This document shows positions 1-60,415 of a stretch of 64,000 nucleotides of DNA, in pieces. Below the pieces are notes generated by a model, which did no database searches, was not told the origin of the DNA, and saw nothing but the letters and a program-made list of their open reading frames with translations. The DNA is from Amorphochlora amoebiformis. Taxonomy: Eukaryota; Cercozoa; Chlorarachniophyceae. Within the stretch, counting starts at the first letter, position 1, and each line of letters starts with the position of its first letter. Made by a program: the position numbers and the translations under genes. The stretch lies in the NCBI GenBank assembly GCA_054601695.1, contig BAAHQB010000130.1:62001-126000 (forward strand). Reading direction: 5' to 3'.

Positions 1-31
1 ACATATAAATGTATATATACATGTAGTTATA

Positions 32-94
<63 letters not shown>

Positions 95-167
95 CGTATT
101 CATATACACTTATATGGATACGCATTCCGCAGTTGATATATACATATATATATATATATATATACAC

Positions 168-200
<33 letters not shown>

Positions 201-271
201 TATATATATATGTATATATATACATATATAAATATACATATAAACACGTAATATGTACATCAACATCCCAG

Positions 272-7664
<7,393 letters not shown>

Positions 7665-8134
7665 CCAAGTCGATCACACATATCTACTATATAGTCTTGC
7701 TGTGACTCTTGCACCCAGCGCTTGCAATATTACAGGTATTACTAGTTTGTTTACAGTGTCTAAGCTAGCTAAGAATGTACTTTATTGAGTAGTGAAGTAC
7801 GTATTGGCTGAGCCTATCTAGACATGTACTGGATTTAAATTATGAGAAAAGTTTGACCATTCACTAGATTCAGCTGAATTATAATTGTGTGTGTATATCT
7901 GGTATATGAGATATATTAAAAGAAATTTACAATCGTGACCACTAGTTTTAACACCACACACACATATGAATATTTATGACTGAGGATGATTATTACTAGT
8001 ATTATTACAAATACCTAGAATACGTGTACATTAGATTCATCATAGTACTACTTATGCTATATCTAGTATAATATCTAGAATATTGCATGTGATCGCCTCA
8101 GAGACCCACTGATTCTTTGAAATTATCTTAGAAA
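7665..8134. other. intergenic spacer between two converging 3' ends
   Basis: 470 bp between stop codons of a plus and a minus gene. It contains no TA array and many CTAG-type tetramers. No gene or RNA seen. Polyadenylation signals should lie here, but none stands out. Confidence 0.5.
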
Positions 8135-14134
<6,000 letters not shown>

Positions 14135-14457
14135 GGGGTCGACGAGGCCTAAGAGCCATGCTATGTAGCTGTTTCGCTGCCTCCTGAGAAGGGAGAGGTG
14201 AAATTTTCAAAAAATTATTTTTGGGTTCAGTTTTGAAACCTTCCCTCTCTTTCGGCCTCTTTTTTATTTCCCTCGCTGTCTCTTCTCCTTCTCTCTATCT
14301 AGTGAACCCTCTGGTACCCCCTCCACAGCTGCCTTATCTTCTCCGACTCTCATAATATCTCTTTCCTCTTCTCTCTTCCCTACCTGTTCTTCTCAACACG
14401 TTACATAGATAGTATAATACACACACGTACATACACACACACACACACACCACGCAC

Positions 14458-14490
<33 letters not shown>

Positions 14491-14522
14491 CATATGTATA
14501 TATATATATATATGTATATGTA

Positions 14523-18066
<3,544 letters not shown>

Positions 18067-18430
18067 ATCAGATCGTGATCTATGTTGCTATTCCCCCAAC
18101 ATTAATTGAGTTTCCGTACTGTCCTTTCTGTCCTAGATCAACCAATACTAACAATATATAAACATTGCTTCTATATATCCCTACTTTGAACAATAATCCC
18201 CCTAGCTTCAGCGCAATAGTAGCACTCATCTGTCTGGGTGGAAAGGGAGCCACCCGACGAAAAATTGAGTTCTGTATATCTTAAGATAGATATCTCATAT
18301 ATTTATACAGATAGCTTACTAATCCGAAATATATTTCCTTTTTTGTTTAAAAAACGCGCCCCGCAGTTTCCTTTGACAACATAGACCTGAAACTGTTGAT
18401 TCCGACGTCTTTGCCACAGGGAGTCTGAAC
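18067..18430. promoter_or_regulatory. divergent intergenic interval, shared promoter region
   Basis: 364 bp between two start codons pointing away from each other. It has no TA array, unlike nearly every intron around it, and holds ordinary mixed sequence. I see no certain TATA box or named factor site. The promoter role is inferred from geometry. Confidence 0.45.
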
Positions 18431-18833
18431 ATGTCTTTTCAGAGAACATACAGGAAAGGGGGTAAGACCCTCATAGGCAACTGGTACGAGGAGCGCTGGG
18501 ACCAGCCTAAGCTGGACGAAACGGCTGAAATGGTAGCTCTGGGGGTTATATTGAGGGAATTCAAAGGAAATTAGAAGAATGTGAATGTGTGTTTCTGACT
18601 GGTATATTTTGTTCAAAGCCTGTGATTGCGTTTGGAGCGACGGGACTGAGAAGGAAACCATTGGAGGAGACGGGAGAGAGAGTGGTTCAGAAGCCAGTTG
18701 GGGATGTGAGAACATTCTGTGATATTTTTGCGTGCAACTCTCTCAATCTCTAGACATCTTTCTGTAACTTTGATCTCCTACATCTGTCTCTCTATCTGTG
18801 TGTTATATATTATGTGTGTGTGTATATTATATC

Positions 18834-18865
<32 letters not shown>

Positions 18866-20070
18866 AATATATGTGTATGTGTATACAGTATACACACATA
18901 TATGTGTGTGTACATATATATATATGAACAGGTATATACATTTATGTATGTAAATATGTATATATATATATATATATATATATTTCTATATATATATATA
19001 TATATTATAGTTATTAAGCGCATACATCAACAGCACCCTGTCTTCGTCACGGAGAACAAGCTCTCATTTGGTCGTCCTATTAAACCAGCTCCTGAGCCTA
19101 ACATCAAGATGGTCCAATATTCCAACTTCGAACAAATGAACTGCAAGAGGTACAGCGAGAGCTTTGGATAAGGCTTAGATTGGGTTTGGATAAGAGTTAG
19201 GTTAGGGTCATGAGTCGCATGCAATATATAGGTAAATTGGCGTAATCCAGGTTTTCTTATAGTGTTTAATCGAGTTATCTAGTGAGTCACCAGAGTCAGT
19301 ACTACGTAGTACTAGGAGTACTAGCCGATTTAATCTGAGATTTTTCTCCTGATAGCATTGAGTTAGTTACTAGTACTAGCACTAGAGAGTACTATGGTGA
19401 GGGTAGGGTTAAGGTTAGGGTGGTTAGGCTATAGATTGAAAGACTAGAAAATTAATTAACTTAGTAGTTTTCCTCTGTTTGTTAGAGAAATACCAGGTAA
19501 GCCCAAGTACGGATATGCATCGCTATTTCATCGATCTAAGCCGTCGAAAGAGATCACGTTTGCCACAACTATGCATACGTCATATGGTGGAAAGTACGAT
19601 TGGCTCTCTCTCTCTCTCTCTTTCTCAATCTGTCTATCCGTCTCTCGTCTATGTATATTATTGTATTAAATATTATATATATATATATATATATATATGT
19701 ACATATATAAATATAATACATATGTACATATGTGTATATGTATATATGTATGTGTTTGACAATATATAAATATATACATACATGTTAATGTACACATATA
19801 TGTACATATGATAACCAGATTTGGCGAGCACCCTGACGGGACAGTCGACCCTCCTCAGCACAAGCCCATCGAATGGTTGGTATATAAATATGTATCATAG
19901 TTATTACGTATATATCATGTACATACTGCTTTGAAATATATGGTATATTACCATGCAGCGAGGCTTCCCGAGCAGACGGACTATGTTCTACATACAAGTC
20001 GAGCTTCAAGGCCGAGAAAAATCTCGCTGTTACTCTTCGCACGAGGGCGGGTTTAACGGAGAAAGGGTAA
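18431..20070 (+). CDS. small protein resembling ciliary microtubule-inner proteins, 5 exons, 169 aa
   Basis: Exons 18431-18532, 19019-19149, 19486-19593, 19819-19875 and 19959-20070 (TAA) join with phases 0,2,2,2 into exactly 170 codons. The start is the ATG of [12 protein letters not shown]. The N-terminus has [12 protein letters not shown], like the (K)-V-L-x-G-N-W-x-E-E-R motif I associate with CFAP107-type axonemal proteins. The middle has [11 protein letters not shown] and [15 protein letters not shown], and the C-terminus has [11 protein letters not shown]. Short aromatic S-x-Y-x-x-x-F motifs of this sort are common in proteins lining the lumen of doublet microtubules. If right, it is a structural axoneme protein. 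The length is also typical of that class. The family call rests on short motifs only; the gene model itself is firm because five exons join in phase and end in a stop. Confidence 0.7.
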
Positions 20071-20303
20071 CTGTCACTGACAGGCAATGCCTTGATTATT
20101 TGATCAGTGCACATAATGAACTTAGATTGATTTGGCCCGGCATGACTTTGAATCTATAACATATATAGCCTATTGGGTAAATACTCTAAACACTCTAGAT
20201 ACTAGAGCCATGATCGGCCTAACTTCCGGTTGGGTATATGTACGTATATACTAGATATCACAGTACGGCCGGCGCTAGCTACAGCTAGCAAACTAGGTAC
20301 GGT

Positions 20304-20371
<68 letters not shown>

Positions 20372-21324
20372 AGTATATAAGACATTCTACTAGTTATAAA
20401 CGGACGCGACCGTCTAGACCGGAGTGTAATTAATACTAATTATACATCGGAAGACTAGGAAAGACTGACGCCGGGAACGTACTGGTTCGAGTAATTCAAT
20501 TACACTTGAGTGTAGGACTGTCTAGACTGTAACAAAGTCATAATTTCAGTCGCGTCAGTCGTGACTCAGTGTACGTACGTATGTACGTTGATGATAGTAA
20601 TTTTAAGGTTGGTATGATATATACGCTGGTACGTATACGAACACGAACTAGCCATACAGACGGTACGTATACGAACACGAACTAGCCATACAGACGGTAC
20701 GTATACGAACTAGATGAAGTTAGTATACGTACGTACGTATGCGAGTCTAGGTATATATACATACCGTTAGTATGTTTGCCATATACGTACGTACGTCATG
20801 CGTAATGATCGTAAGTATGACATCTAATCATTGTGGTTACGTACTCAATATGTGCAAATAAGTACATGTACTTCTTGTACGTATCTGCGCATGATATGCA
20901 CATACAGTGTACGTACAATATTACGCATCTACTAGATCTAGGGCATACGTACCTCAGCGTACGCTACCAGTACTAGTAGTAGTAGTACCGGTACTGATAT
21001 GGTCTGATACGTACCGTGTGTTTTAAGTCTAGAAGTGCTTTCGATCTTGAGCATATATGATCAATCATGATCGGCATATCTAAACTCTAGAAACTGAATC
21101 TAGTGAATGATTCACGGCACCAGTATATATCCTCGATGTAGTCAATTCTTATACATCTAGCCAAATTCTAGGAATTCGAAATTCAGATTAGAATGTGCAT
21201 GATCTGGTGAGTTATAAAGAATTCCTTCTAGTCCTTGTTGCCAATCATAGGCCCAGGATCTAGAGGATAGACTGCGACCATCAGTGCGTGCTACTAGCTG
21301 AGAACTCGCCGCGAATGATCATGA
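20071..21324. other. palindromic-tetramer-rich spacer between converging genes
   Basis: 1.25 kb packed with CTAG, GTAC, ACGT and GATC words (for example runs of ACGTACGT, and CTAGTAGTAGTAG near 20970). One TA array sits at about 20307-20368. No open frame with coding character. It includes a 34-bp tandem repeat. Confidence 0.55.
20628..20713. repeat. 34-bp tandem repeat, about 2.5 copies
   Basis: The unit begins GGTACGTATACGAAC and ends CCATACAGAC. Two identical full copies (20628-20661, 20662-20695) are followed by a partial third. It lies in the convergent spacer downstream of the 18431-20070 gene. Confidence 0.9.
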
Positions 21325-30056
<8,732 letters not shown>

Positions 30057-30536
30057 GACTTGGTTGCAGATGTGTTCTGTTGGCTCGCTGTGGGGCTGGG
30101 CTTCTTCTTCCTCGTCCTCGATTTCAGACAACTGTCTCGTTTTTTTTTTCTTCTCTTTCTTAAATCCCTCTGTGTGGTGGATATCTCAGACGTATAGCAA
30201 GTGCATAAGCGCTGAAGGCAGGTTGAAGTTCATACCTTGGTGGTTGACGCCGCCGTAACGCTGACGCACGCTGACACGTGGCCGTTACAGGTGTTTAGTA
30301 CTGTTTACGGTTTAGATCCTTATTTTAGAGGTTCTTTAAGCCTGAACAGGGTGTTCTCATATAAAATCATTAATTTTCGAATATTCACATGATCGAGCAG
30401 CACTACCCTGAGCCTTGTCTGAACACACAGCGCACAAATCACCCTTTAGGTTCTGAAGTCTCTATTTCTTCCATTCTCCACCTGTCTCTCTACCTCCCGG
30501 CCTCTCGCTCACCACCTCCTCGCCCGCCTCTCTTCC

Positions 30537-30567
<31 letters not shown>

Positions 30568-30917
30568 CCCGTGCCTCTCTTACACTCTCTTCCAACCTCT
30601 TTGTCATGGACAGTCTCATGAAATATACATGTACCCGACCTGGGAGGCTCCGTGAGCTGTACATGCGCAGAATGTGCACTTTACACCATAGCTATGTGTT
30701 CTCTCTTATCAATCCAATGAGCCATAATAGCTGTGGTTTGCTCAAAGGAGGCGGGAAGCCGCCATCGCAGACGGATACGTATTAAAGGGTTGAATGTGGA
30801 AGTGTGAAACCGTCGTCCGAAACCCCCGACAAGATATTTATTCTTTTCTCCGAAAATCGCGGCTGTGGTTGCAGCTGACAGGGGGGAGTGTGATCTCATC
30901 CCTACACGCTCGTGCAG
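30057..30917. promoter_or_regulatory. divergent intergenic interval between SBBP and NOT3/5 genes
   Basis: 861 bp between the start codons of two genes transcribed apart. There is no TA array. A CT-rich stretch lies at about 30530-30600 on the plus strand. A bidirectional promoter is inferred from position; I did not identify a specific binding site. Confidence 0.5.
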
Positions 30918-42415
<11,498 letters not shown>

Positions 42416-43351
42416 ACTTCTCAATAGTAAATTCTATAATCAGTTCGACTGCAGCTCATGATCTGCATGTACTAGATCTAGATCTGCAGAATAGTCTAAA
42501 TAGTAGAGCTGCAGCGCAGCCTCTGATTGTAAATATCGTGTAATATGACATCTTGGAAGGTTCTACAAATCTCTAGTCTTGAATTATCTAATTACCTAGA
42601 TTACTACTAGAATCAATTATGGCCGCTAGAACTGTGGTATGGAGACTAAGATTCTCAATATCCAGAATATATCTACTAGATCTAGTATATCTTTAACTCT
42701 AGTAAATCTAGTGCATGAACCTAGAGAACCCAAGACTAGAAGATATCTAGATATATATATATATATATATCGACATTCTCTAGAATGGACATTGGCCTAC
42801 ATATATGTCTCCAGTGCTTAGTCACGGTGTGGGTATAGCTATAGATAAGGTTCGCCGTGACCGTTTAGTCCCGCCAATGATCTGGATTATAGTCAAATCA
42901 ATCACATCGAAATTGTCCTAGATGTCCCACGGATGTCCTCTTCAAATCCAAAAAATGTCCCACGGATGTCCCTTTTGTGTCCCTCCCACGTCCCAAAAGC
43001 CATTGGATGGCGACCCGCAGAAGCAGGTCGCTTCGCCTTGGATGGATTTGGAGGATAACCTTCGTCTCGACGGCCGTGTTGATATGCTCCTTCGACATGT
43101 TTTCGACCCAAATTGCCCCTCGGAGGGAGGTTAGAGAAGGAGAACGCTGGAGGGGGAAGGGGACCGGGTTGCTTGGGAGGCCCGGACGTCCGAACAAGCC
43201 CAATATCGCGCGACAAGTGTGCGTAATTGTTTAATACTTTGGGGAGGGGAGGAATATTTATGAGGACATATGAGAAGAGAGAGAAGGGAGGGACGGTGGA
43301 TCTGATAGGCTTTTGTGAGTGTTTTATTTTTCATGCAGGTTTCCGCCTGTC
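42416..43351. other. intergenic interval between NOT3/5 and the next plus-strand gene
   Basis: 42416-42900 is rich in CTAG/GATC tetramers, with only one short TA array at about 42750. 42900-43240 is GC-richer than the rest of the window and open in several frames. The plus-frame SPWMDLEDNLRLDGRVDML is protein-like, but its donor near 43130 is phase 1 and leads to a stop in the next exon, so I could not connect it. A 16-bp direct repeat beginning ATGTCCCACGG occurs at about 42922 and 42954. Confidence 0.4.
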
Positions 43352-53090
<9,739 letters not shown>

Positions 53091-53566
53091 GTCTCCAACT
53101 CCCAGGCTAAAGCCGTATTAATGCCCAACACGGACAACATTATTTTTTATCAATGCTCGCTCAAATGCAATAATTGTAAGCAGTTCGTTGCAATATCATG
53201 ATTAGTATATGGTACCGTACAGCCAGGTAATACTATCTTTCCTATGTCTAACAAGCAGTAACCATAATCATGATACTAGATGATGCACTACACTCTGGAC
53301 ACTGGATGAGATGATATCGTTAGCTCAGGTTGGAGTAGAGATCAGAGTTGAGGATAGCCGAATAATGATTAGTTACTACGGATCATCATTTCTAGACAGT
53401 ATTAGTAATTGCCTGAGAGAACTGCGACGGTCATGATTTTCAACATTACCAGAACTCACGATCATCTGATCATCACGCTGATTGTAGCGGGCTCTCGAGC
53501 TGAGGCTAGAGTAGTAATAATAATTGTAAAATTTTTAAGTCTAGTTCTAGCGTTCCGGCCTCTACA
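53091..53566. other. intergenic spacer between converging genes
   Basis: 476 bp without TA arrays, again rich in GATC/CTAG words such as CTAGATGATG and GATCATCTGATC. The open frame near 53409-53594 reads through this spacer and has no splice or family support. Confidence 0.5.
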
Positions 53567-53812
53567 CTATATTTTAGTTTCGGACATCAGTTGATCCAGC
53601 CCGTCTAACCAGTTTTGGTCAAGCGTTTTGTCTTGTTCTGAACCCATGGAGGCGTGTACAGACCCACGCATGGACGAGCAGCGTGGACAGGTGGGTTTGA
53701 AAGTCGGTACCCCGTTGATAGAGTGGACATAGGTATAGTTTTCGGGACAGCCGCAGGATCGAAAAAGGCTGGATTCACATTATATTACACAAATACATGA
53801 TATATACATGCA

Positions 53813-53853
<41 letters not shown>

Positions 53854-53866
53854 TGGATGTTTGTAT

Positions 53867-53913
<47 letters not shown>

Positions 53914-54040
53914 ATATATATACATATGTATATATCTATGTTTTAAATATGTATATATAAATGTGTAATACATTCATGTTATATGTATATATATATTACA
54001 TGCATATACACATATATATATATTAGATGGATGTTTGTAT

Positions 54041-54083
<43 letters not shown>

Positions 54084-54233
54084 ATACATATGTATATATC
54101 TATGTTTTAAATATGTATATATAAATGTATAATACATTCATGTTATATGTATATATATATTACATGCATATACACATATATATATATATATATACGTATA
54201 TACATATATATACACATATACATGTATATCACG

Positions 54234-54276
<43 letters not shown>

Positions 54277-54305
54277 TCTATATATATATATATATAATAT
54301 ATTTT

Positions 54306-54347
<42 letters not shown>

Positions 54348-54555
54348 AACGCGGTTTGTATACAAATTATGTGTATTTTCTCATGTATACATGAACACAA
54401 ACATACAGAACTATGTACCAAATACATCTATGTATACACATATGTATATATATACATACATGGGGATCGTATTCATACACCATTTTTTTCTATGTACGTA
54501 TGCATTTACACACCGAGAGGTGACTAATCGCTCTTGCTCGAAGGCTGCCTCTCTG

Positions 54556-54651
<96 letters not shown>

Positions 54652-54902
54652 AATACATTATATGTGTACATATGTATATATGTGTGTATTTTTATGCTAT
54701 ACTGTATATTAACGAATGTGTGCATATGTTATTGTATAGTACTATGTTTACATTGAGTATACATATATACATGTACAGTATATATATATATATATTATGT
54801 ATATATATGTATATATACATATATTAAAATTATTTACATTTTGAACACATACTTACACATATATGTACATATGTTTATATGTATACATGTATATATATAT
54901 AT

Positions 54903-54949
<47 letters not shown>

Positions 54950-54989
54950 TATTTTATATATGTACATATCTATATGCATATATACACTT

Positions 54990-55021
<32 letters not shown>

Positions 55022-55264
55022 GATATATAGATATACATACATATTATTATTATTACGTATAGGTATATACCTAGCAAAACGAATGATCTCGAGATGCTCC
55101 GCCCTCAACAGCCTGAGCATTAAGAGGATTATCATATGTATATATATTAGATATATATACATATACATATATATATATATATGTATATGTACGTATAAAT
55201 CATAATTATACTTGTATGCATATATTTATTCAATAGTTTGTTGCTTTTGACCGTATGTACATTG

Positions 55265-55303
<39 letters not shown>

Positions 55304-55508
55304 GTGCATTCTCACACCCAAATACATACATATATATCAGCAGTAAGTAAATCATTCTCTGCCTTGATGATACCACAACTCTAATTTCAAGATATAATAT
55401 ACGTACATATACATACCTACATACTTTCGCAGAGATCTTAATGACAGATAGGTAAGGAGTGACGGAAAGAGAAAGAGAGAGAAAGAGAGAGAGGAAAAGA
55501 GAGAGAAA

Positions 55509-55576
<68 letters not shown>

Positions 55577-55601
55577 AAGAGAGAGAAAGAGAGAGAGGAA
55601 A

Positions 55602-55632
<31 letters not shown>

Positions 55633-55751
55633 TGGAGAAAGGGATACAGGCAGAGCAAGCTTAGGAGGTGAGAGCGACGGCAGGGGCGGAGGAAAGGGGA
55701 AGGTAATATATGGGGCAAACATATATATTATATCACATACATATGTGTGTA

Positions 55752-55799
<48 letters not shown>

Positions 55800-55921
55800 A
55801 TATATATATGCGTTATATATATTAGAGTTTATATTTTGCATGTATGTATGCGTAAAATATAGGTATATATGAGCGTGTGTTTGTACATGTATATAATATA
55901 TCCTATTGAGTATTTCCTTAA

Positions 55922-55971
<50 letters not shown>

Positions 55972-56209
55972 TATAAATATATATATATGTGTATGTATAT
56001 ATATATATATTTATATATATGTGTGTGTATAATACATAAATATGCATGTATTTGTATACATGTGTACGACTTTCTACAATGCATTTAGATGTATTTGATT
56101 TGTATAATTGGCTGACCGTATTCCTTCTTCCCACGACCCCTTCTCGGCTTTCTTGTCATTCTCCGTTGGTGCTAGCTCCTTAGGATTACCATTCGGTTTA
56201 GGCTACGGC

Positions 56210-56252
<43 letters not shown>

Positions 56253-56400
56253 TTATTTACGAAGTGCATGTATAGATATATTGTATACATGCAATATATA
56301 AATATATATATGTATAAATATAAATATGTATTGATATATAAAGCTATAGCTCCTTATGGTCAGGATTCGGTTTACGCCTGTATAATATATATATATATAT

Positions 56401-56479
<79 letters not shown>

Positions 56480-56762
56480 GCTAAGGTGGCGCCCGCTATC
56501 TTAACCCTATAGCTAAGATAACGCCCAAAATTAACCATATAGCTAAGGCTTCACCCCCCCTTAACCCTAAACCTATAGCTAAGGGGGATCCCCAACTTAG
56601 GTATTACCTAAGGTGACGACCCACCTTAACCCTGTACATATATGTATGTGCGTATATATATGCATATATATATATATATATATATGTATTATATAAATAT
56701 TTATATGCTGACCTTCTCAAGCTGCCACAACACATCGAACAGAGTACCTAACAGAATATGAA

Positions 56763-56804
<42 letters not shown>

Positions 56805-57119
56805 TGATATAATGTATACATGAGGTTTCATACATATTTGATTGTAATTTATTTATAGTATGCATAGACGTATACATATAAATATATATACATATACATA
56901 TGTATATTATATATATATATATATATATATACATCTATATATATATATATATATATATATGTGTTTATTTAATATATTAATATTTTGAAATATAGATATG
57001 CGTGTATATGTATGTGTGGCCATGCAACATAAATACACATATGAATTTTAATACATATGTAGACATATACAGATATATATTTCTATGTGCATATATTAAT
57101 ATGTAATGAAATATATCAC

Positions 57120-57169
<50 letters not shown>

Positions 57170-57316
57170 ACATGTACATACATATATATATATATATACT
57201 TAATATATATTTATAGATATATATGTACATATACATATATATGTATATTAAATTGTCAATACATATAAATATACATACACATACATACATATATATTACA
57301 CATATAAATATACATT

Positions 57317-57350
<34 letters not shown>

Positions 57351-57363
57351 AGTATATATATAT

Positions 57364-57419
<56 letters not shown>

Positions 57420-57516
57420 CATACATTTATATAATATATATATATATGTCCATATATATATATATATATATATCTTATACATATTTATAGATAAATATGT
57501 ATTATATATATATATG

Positions 57517-57559
<43 letters not shown>

Positions 57560-57610
57560 AATATAATAAATATATTATACATTTCTACATATATATATAT
57601 ATATTATTTA

Positions 57611-57654
<44 letters not shown>

Positions 57655-58195
57655 CATATATGAACACATATGAACATATTTACATACTCCAAGCCTTCCG
57701 CCCGATTTCCAGCTTCCACAACCCTCCTGTGCGTTACAAATACCCTTAAAATTAGGCCCTAACCCCAACCCTAACCCTAACCCTAACCTAACCCTAACCG
57801 TCAAACTTACCTTCGAGTTTCGGGTTAGGATTAAAGTTAAAATCACTGTAGGGATAGTGTTAGGGTTAGGGTTAGGGTAACGGGTTTGGACCGTTATCCA
57901 CGAGTGTTTGGGCCTCTTCGTCTGTAAGTTTACATATTTGAAGGAGTTCGAGCTAGGGTTAGGGTTAGGGTTAGGGATAGGGTTTGTAGATTTTGGATCT
58001 CCTGCCGGGGTTTGGGTTGGGATTCGGGTTTTGAGTTGAGAGAAGGGCAATAGAAATAGGGTTAGGGTTAGGGTTAGGGTTTGGGCTAGCGTTAGGGTTA
58101 GGTTAGGGTTAGGGTTAGGGTTAGGGTTAGTGGTTAGTTAGTTACTAGTGCTCGGCTGAAGGGTGATCGGGTATTCCAGCGCCTGAATATGCGTA

Positions 58196-58239
<44 letters not shown>

Positions 58240-58281
58240 CAAATAAATATATATATGTATACATATATACACATTCATATG

Positions 58282-58334
<53 letters not shown>

Positions 58335-58565
58335 GTTAGATGTACACATACATATATGTGGGTGGTAATTTATATAAGTTTTATAGACACCGAAACAGGT
58401 GTGTTGTGGTATCGGCCATCTTGTTCATATGCTCCTTAACAAGCCTGTGAACATTTATATATACGTATATTTTATACATACATATATACAATATATGTAT
58501 GTATATTTTTATACATACATATATACACTTATGTATATTTTATACATACACACGCAACACAAACA

Positions 58566-58621
<56 letters not shown>

Positions 58622-58632
58622 TATATATATAT

Positions 58633-58687
<55 letters not shown>

Positions 58688-58898
58688 GCACAGATGTATA
58701 AATGTAGTAATATACATACATGCATCCATATATATATATGTATATATGGTATATAAGGCAATACATATTATCTATTTACAATATATATATATATATATAT
58801 ATATACGCATTTATATATAAAATTACATATAAAAATACATATATACATATATATGTATATACAAAAATATGTATGTATATACATACACACACACACAC

Positions 58899-58939
<41 letters not shown>

Positions 58940-59278
58940 TAATACGCACACACATACACATACATACTTCTGTATATACATATATATATATATATATGTA
59001 TTTATTTATGTGTATATATATATATGTTGTATATATATATATATATATATATATAAGTATATATATGTATATATAATATACATATAAACTTTTGGAGATA
59101 CAAGAGAAGAATAGAACAAAGACATCTAAAGGGAAAGCTTTGTCTTTATATCACCATTTCTTCGGCTCAGAGAAGCGTGTGATGTTAATTTTGGCGCGCT
59201 CGAGTATGGACTCTCGAGATAGTTCCGCAAAATCCGTTAGCTGTTATAACATATGTATACGTATATATATATATATAC

Positions 59279-59321
<43 letters not shown>

Positions 59322-59368
59322 CAAATATATGAAAGTATCATTATGTGTAAAACTGAATACGCATACAT

Positions 59369-59410
<42 letters not shown>

Positions 59411-59445
59411 GAATATATGTATGTATATATATTTATATTATTTAT

Positions 59446-59485
<40 letters not shown>

Positions 59486-59598
59486 ATGTCTACAGAATAT
59501 TAGAAATAAACGTACATATATTTACAATATACATAAAGGCATGCACAATACACACACACACACATATTTAAATGCGTATATTTTCACATATACATGTA

Positions 59599-59643
<45 letters not shown>

Positions 59644-59664
59644 TAATGTTCTATACATTTACAG

Positions 59665-59724
<60 letters not shown>

Positions 59725-59879
59725 GTACACATACACTATATACATATATATATATATATATATATTTATTTATTTATATATATGTATATATATAAACATA
59801 TCTATAAATACATATATATATATATATATATACTCTTATGTATATACATATGTGTATATATATACCCACACACACACAC

Positions 59880-59912
<33 letters not shown>

Positions 59913-60007
59913 TTAATTACAAGATTCGTAGATAGCTCCCCAAAGAGTAGAAGCCTTCGGGTGTTGTCAAGGGGCGTTTCTTCCACCCAACCGAAATCAT
60001 ACCTCTC
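53567..60007 (-). CDS. uncharacterised helical protein with C-terminal cysteine cluster, 5' end not found
   Basis: Minus-strand exons: 60007-59921, 59240-59155, 58434-58391, 58182-58146, 57921-57892, 57726-57688, 56747-56713, 56178-56117, 55112-55071, 54552-54514 and 53768-53567 (TAG). From 58182 down to the stop all phases agree (1,1,1,0,2,2,2). Segments: [129 protein letters not shown] and a last exon with [17 protein letters not shown]...CPRC, a possible zinc site. Oddity: the exon at 59155 ends in phase 2, while the 58434 exon needs phase 1. Starting that exon at 58444 fixes the upstream junction but breaks the downstream frame, so an unseen exon or a frameshift lies between. The protein is unrecognised; its mixed helical composition suggests a scaffold. 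It converges on the gene ending at 53090. Confidence 0.58.
53849..54180. repeat. ~174-bp tandem duplication
   Basis: TTAGATGGATGTTTGTATAC begins both copies (53849 and 54023), and both continue through ATCTATGTTTTAAATATG and ACATTCATGTTATATG. The copies differ mainly in TA-array length. It lies in the last intron of the minus-strand gene 60007-53567. Confidence 0.9.
55455..55640 (-). repeat. GAAAGAGAGA tract (CT on the coding strand)
   Basis: In the intron 55113-56116 of the minus-strand gene ending at 53567. A similar tract at 60655-60790 lies upstream of that gene's first found exon. Confidence 0.9.
56348..56380 (-). repeat. diverged copy of the acceptor region of exon 56178-56117
   Basis: AGCTCCTTA followed by ATTCGGTTTA appears here and at 56173-56200, on either side of a TA array. 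On the minus strand both give AAACCGAAT...AAGGAGCTA, the acceptor and first two codons. Confidence 0.65.
56480..56640. repeat. degenerate ~30-bp tandem repeat
   Basis: Four to five units begin TATAGCTAAG or ACCTAAGG and end in TTAACCCT-like text (about 56479, 56510, 56539, 56572, 56607). The units look like a telomere-like word joined to a TAGCTAAGG word. It lies in the intron 56179-56712. Confidence 0.65.
57745..58140. repeat. telomere-like repeats in both orientations, head to head
   Basis: CCCTAA units at 57757-57800 give way to TTAGGG units at 57840-57880, 57950-57985 and 58055-58135. A 30-nt exon of the minus-strand gene (57892-57921) lies among them. Confidence 0.9.
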
Positions 60008-60078
60008 CTGTAAACATGTGTAATTCTCTGTGTTTTTTGCTGTGTGTAAATTTTTCTCATATATATATATACATATAT

Positions 60079-60118
<40 letters not shown>

Positions 60119-60225
60119 GAATCTGTAATATATGTATATGTCGAATGGTATATATCTATATATGTAAAATACATTATATCTAAATACCTATTTGTATAAT
60201 GTATATCCAAGCTAAATTATGTTAT

Positions 60226-60298
<73 letters not shown>

Positions 60299-60375
60299 GG
60301 GAACGTTTACATGGGTGGGCAGTTTGAGGGAATATGTACTATAATTCATATGTACATATATATATATATTTATAA

Positions 60376-60415
<40 letters not shown>

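Noticed and set aside
20628-20713. CRISPR array
   Set aside because: Only 2.5 identical head-to-tail units with no spacers, in a eukaryotic spacer.
42922-43234. Overlapping plus and minus open frames of 70-104 codons in GC-rich DNA
   Set aside because: Several mutually exclusive frames are open. None links in phase to a neighbouring exon, and the best one runs into a stop after splicing. Kept only as a comment.
53409-53594. Open frame with hydrophobic stretch LIITLIVAGS
   Set aside because: It overlaps the minus-strand terminal exon at its right end, and the rest is in the CTAG-rich spacer. No splice or family support.
55330-55425. Minus-strand exon candidate reading [12 protein letters not shown] or [14 protein letters not shown]
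   Set aside because: Neither frame fits the phase-2 junction, while exons 56117 and 55112 join directly in phase.
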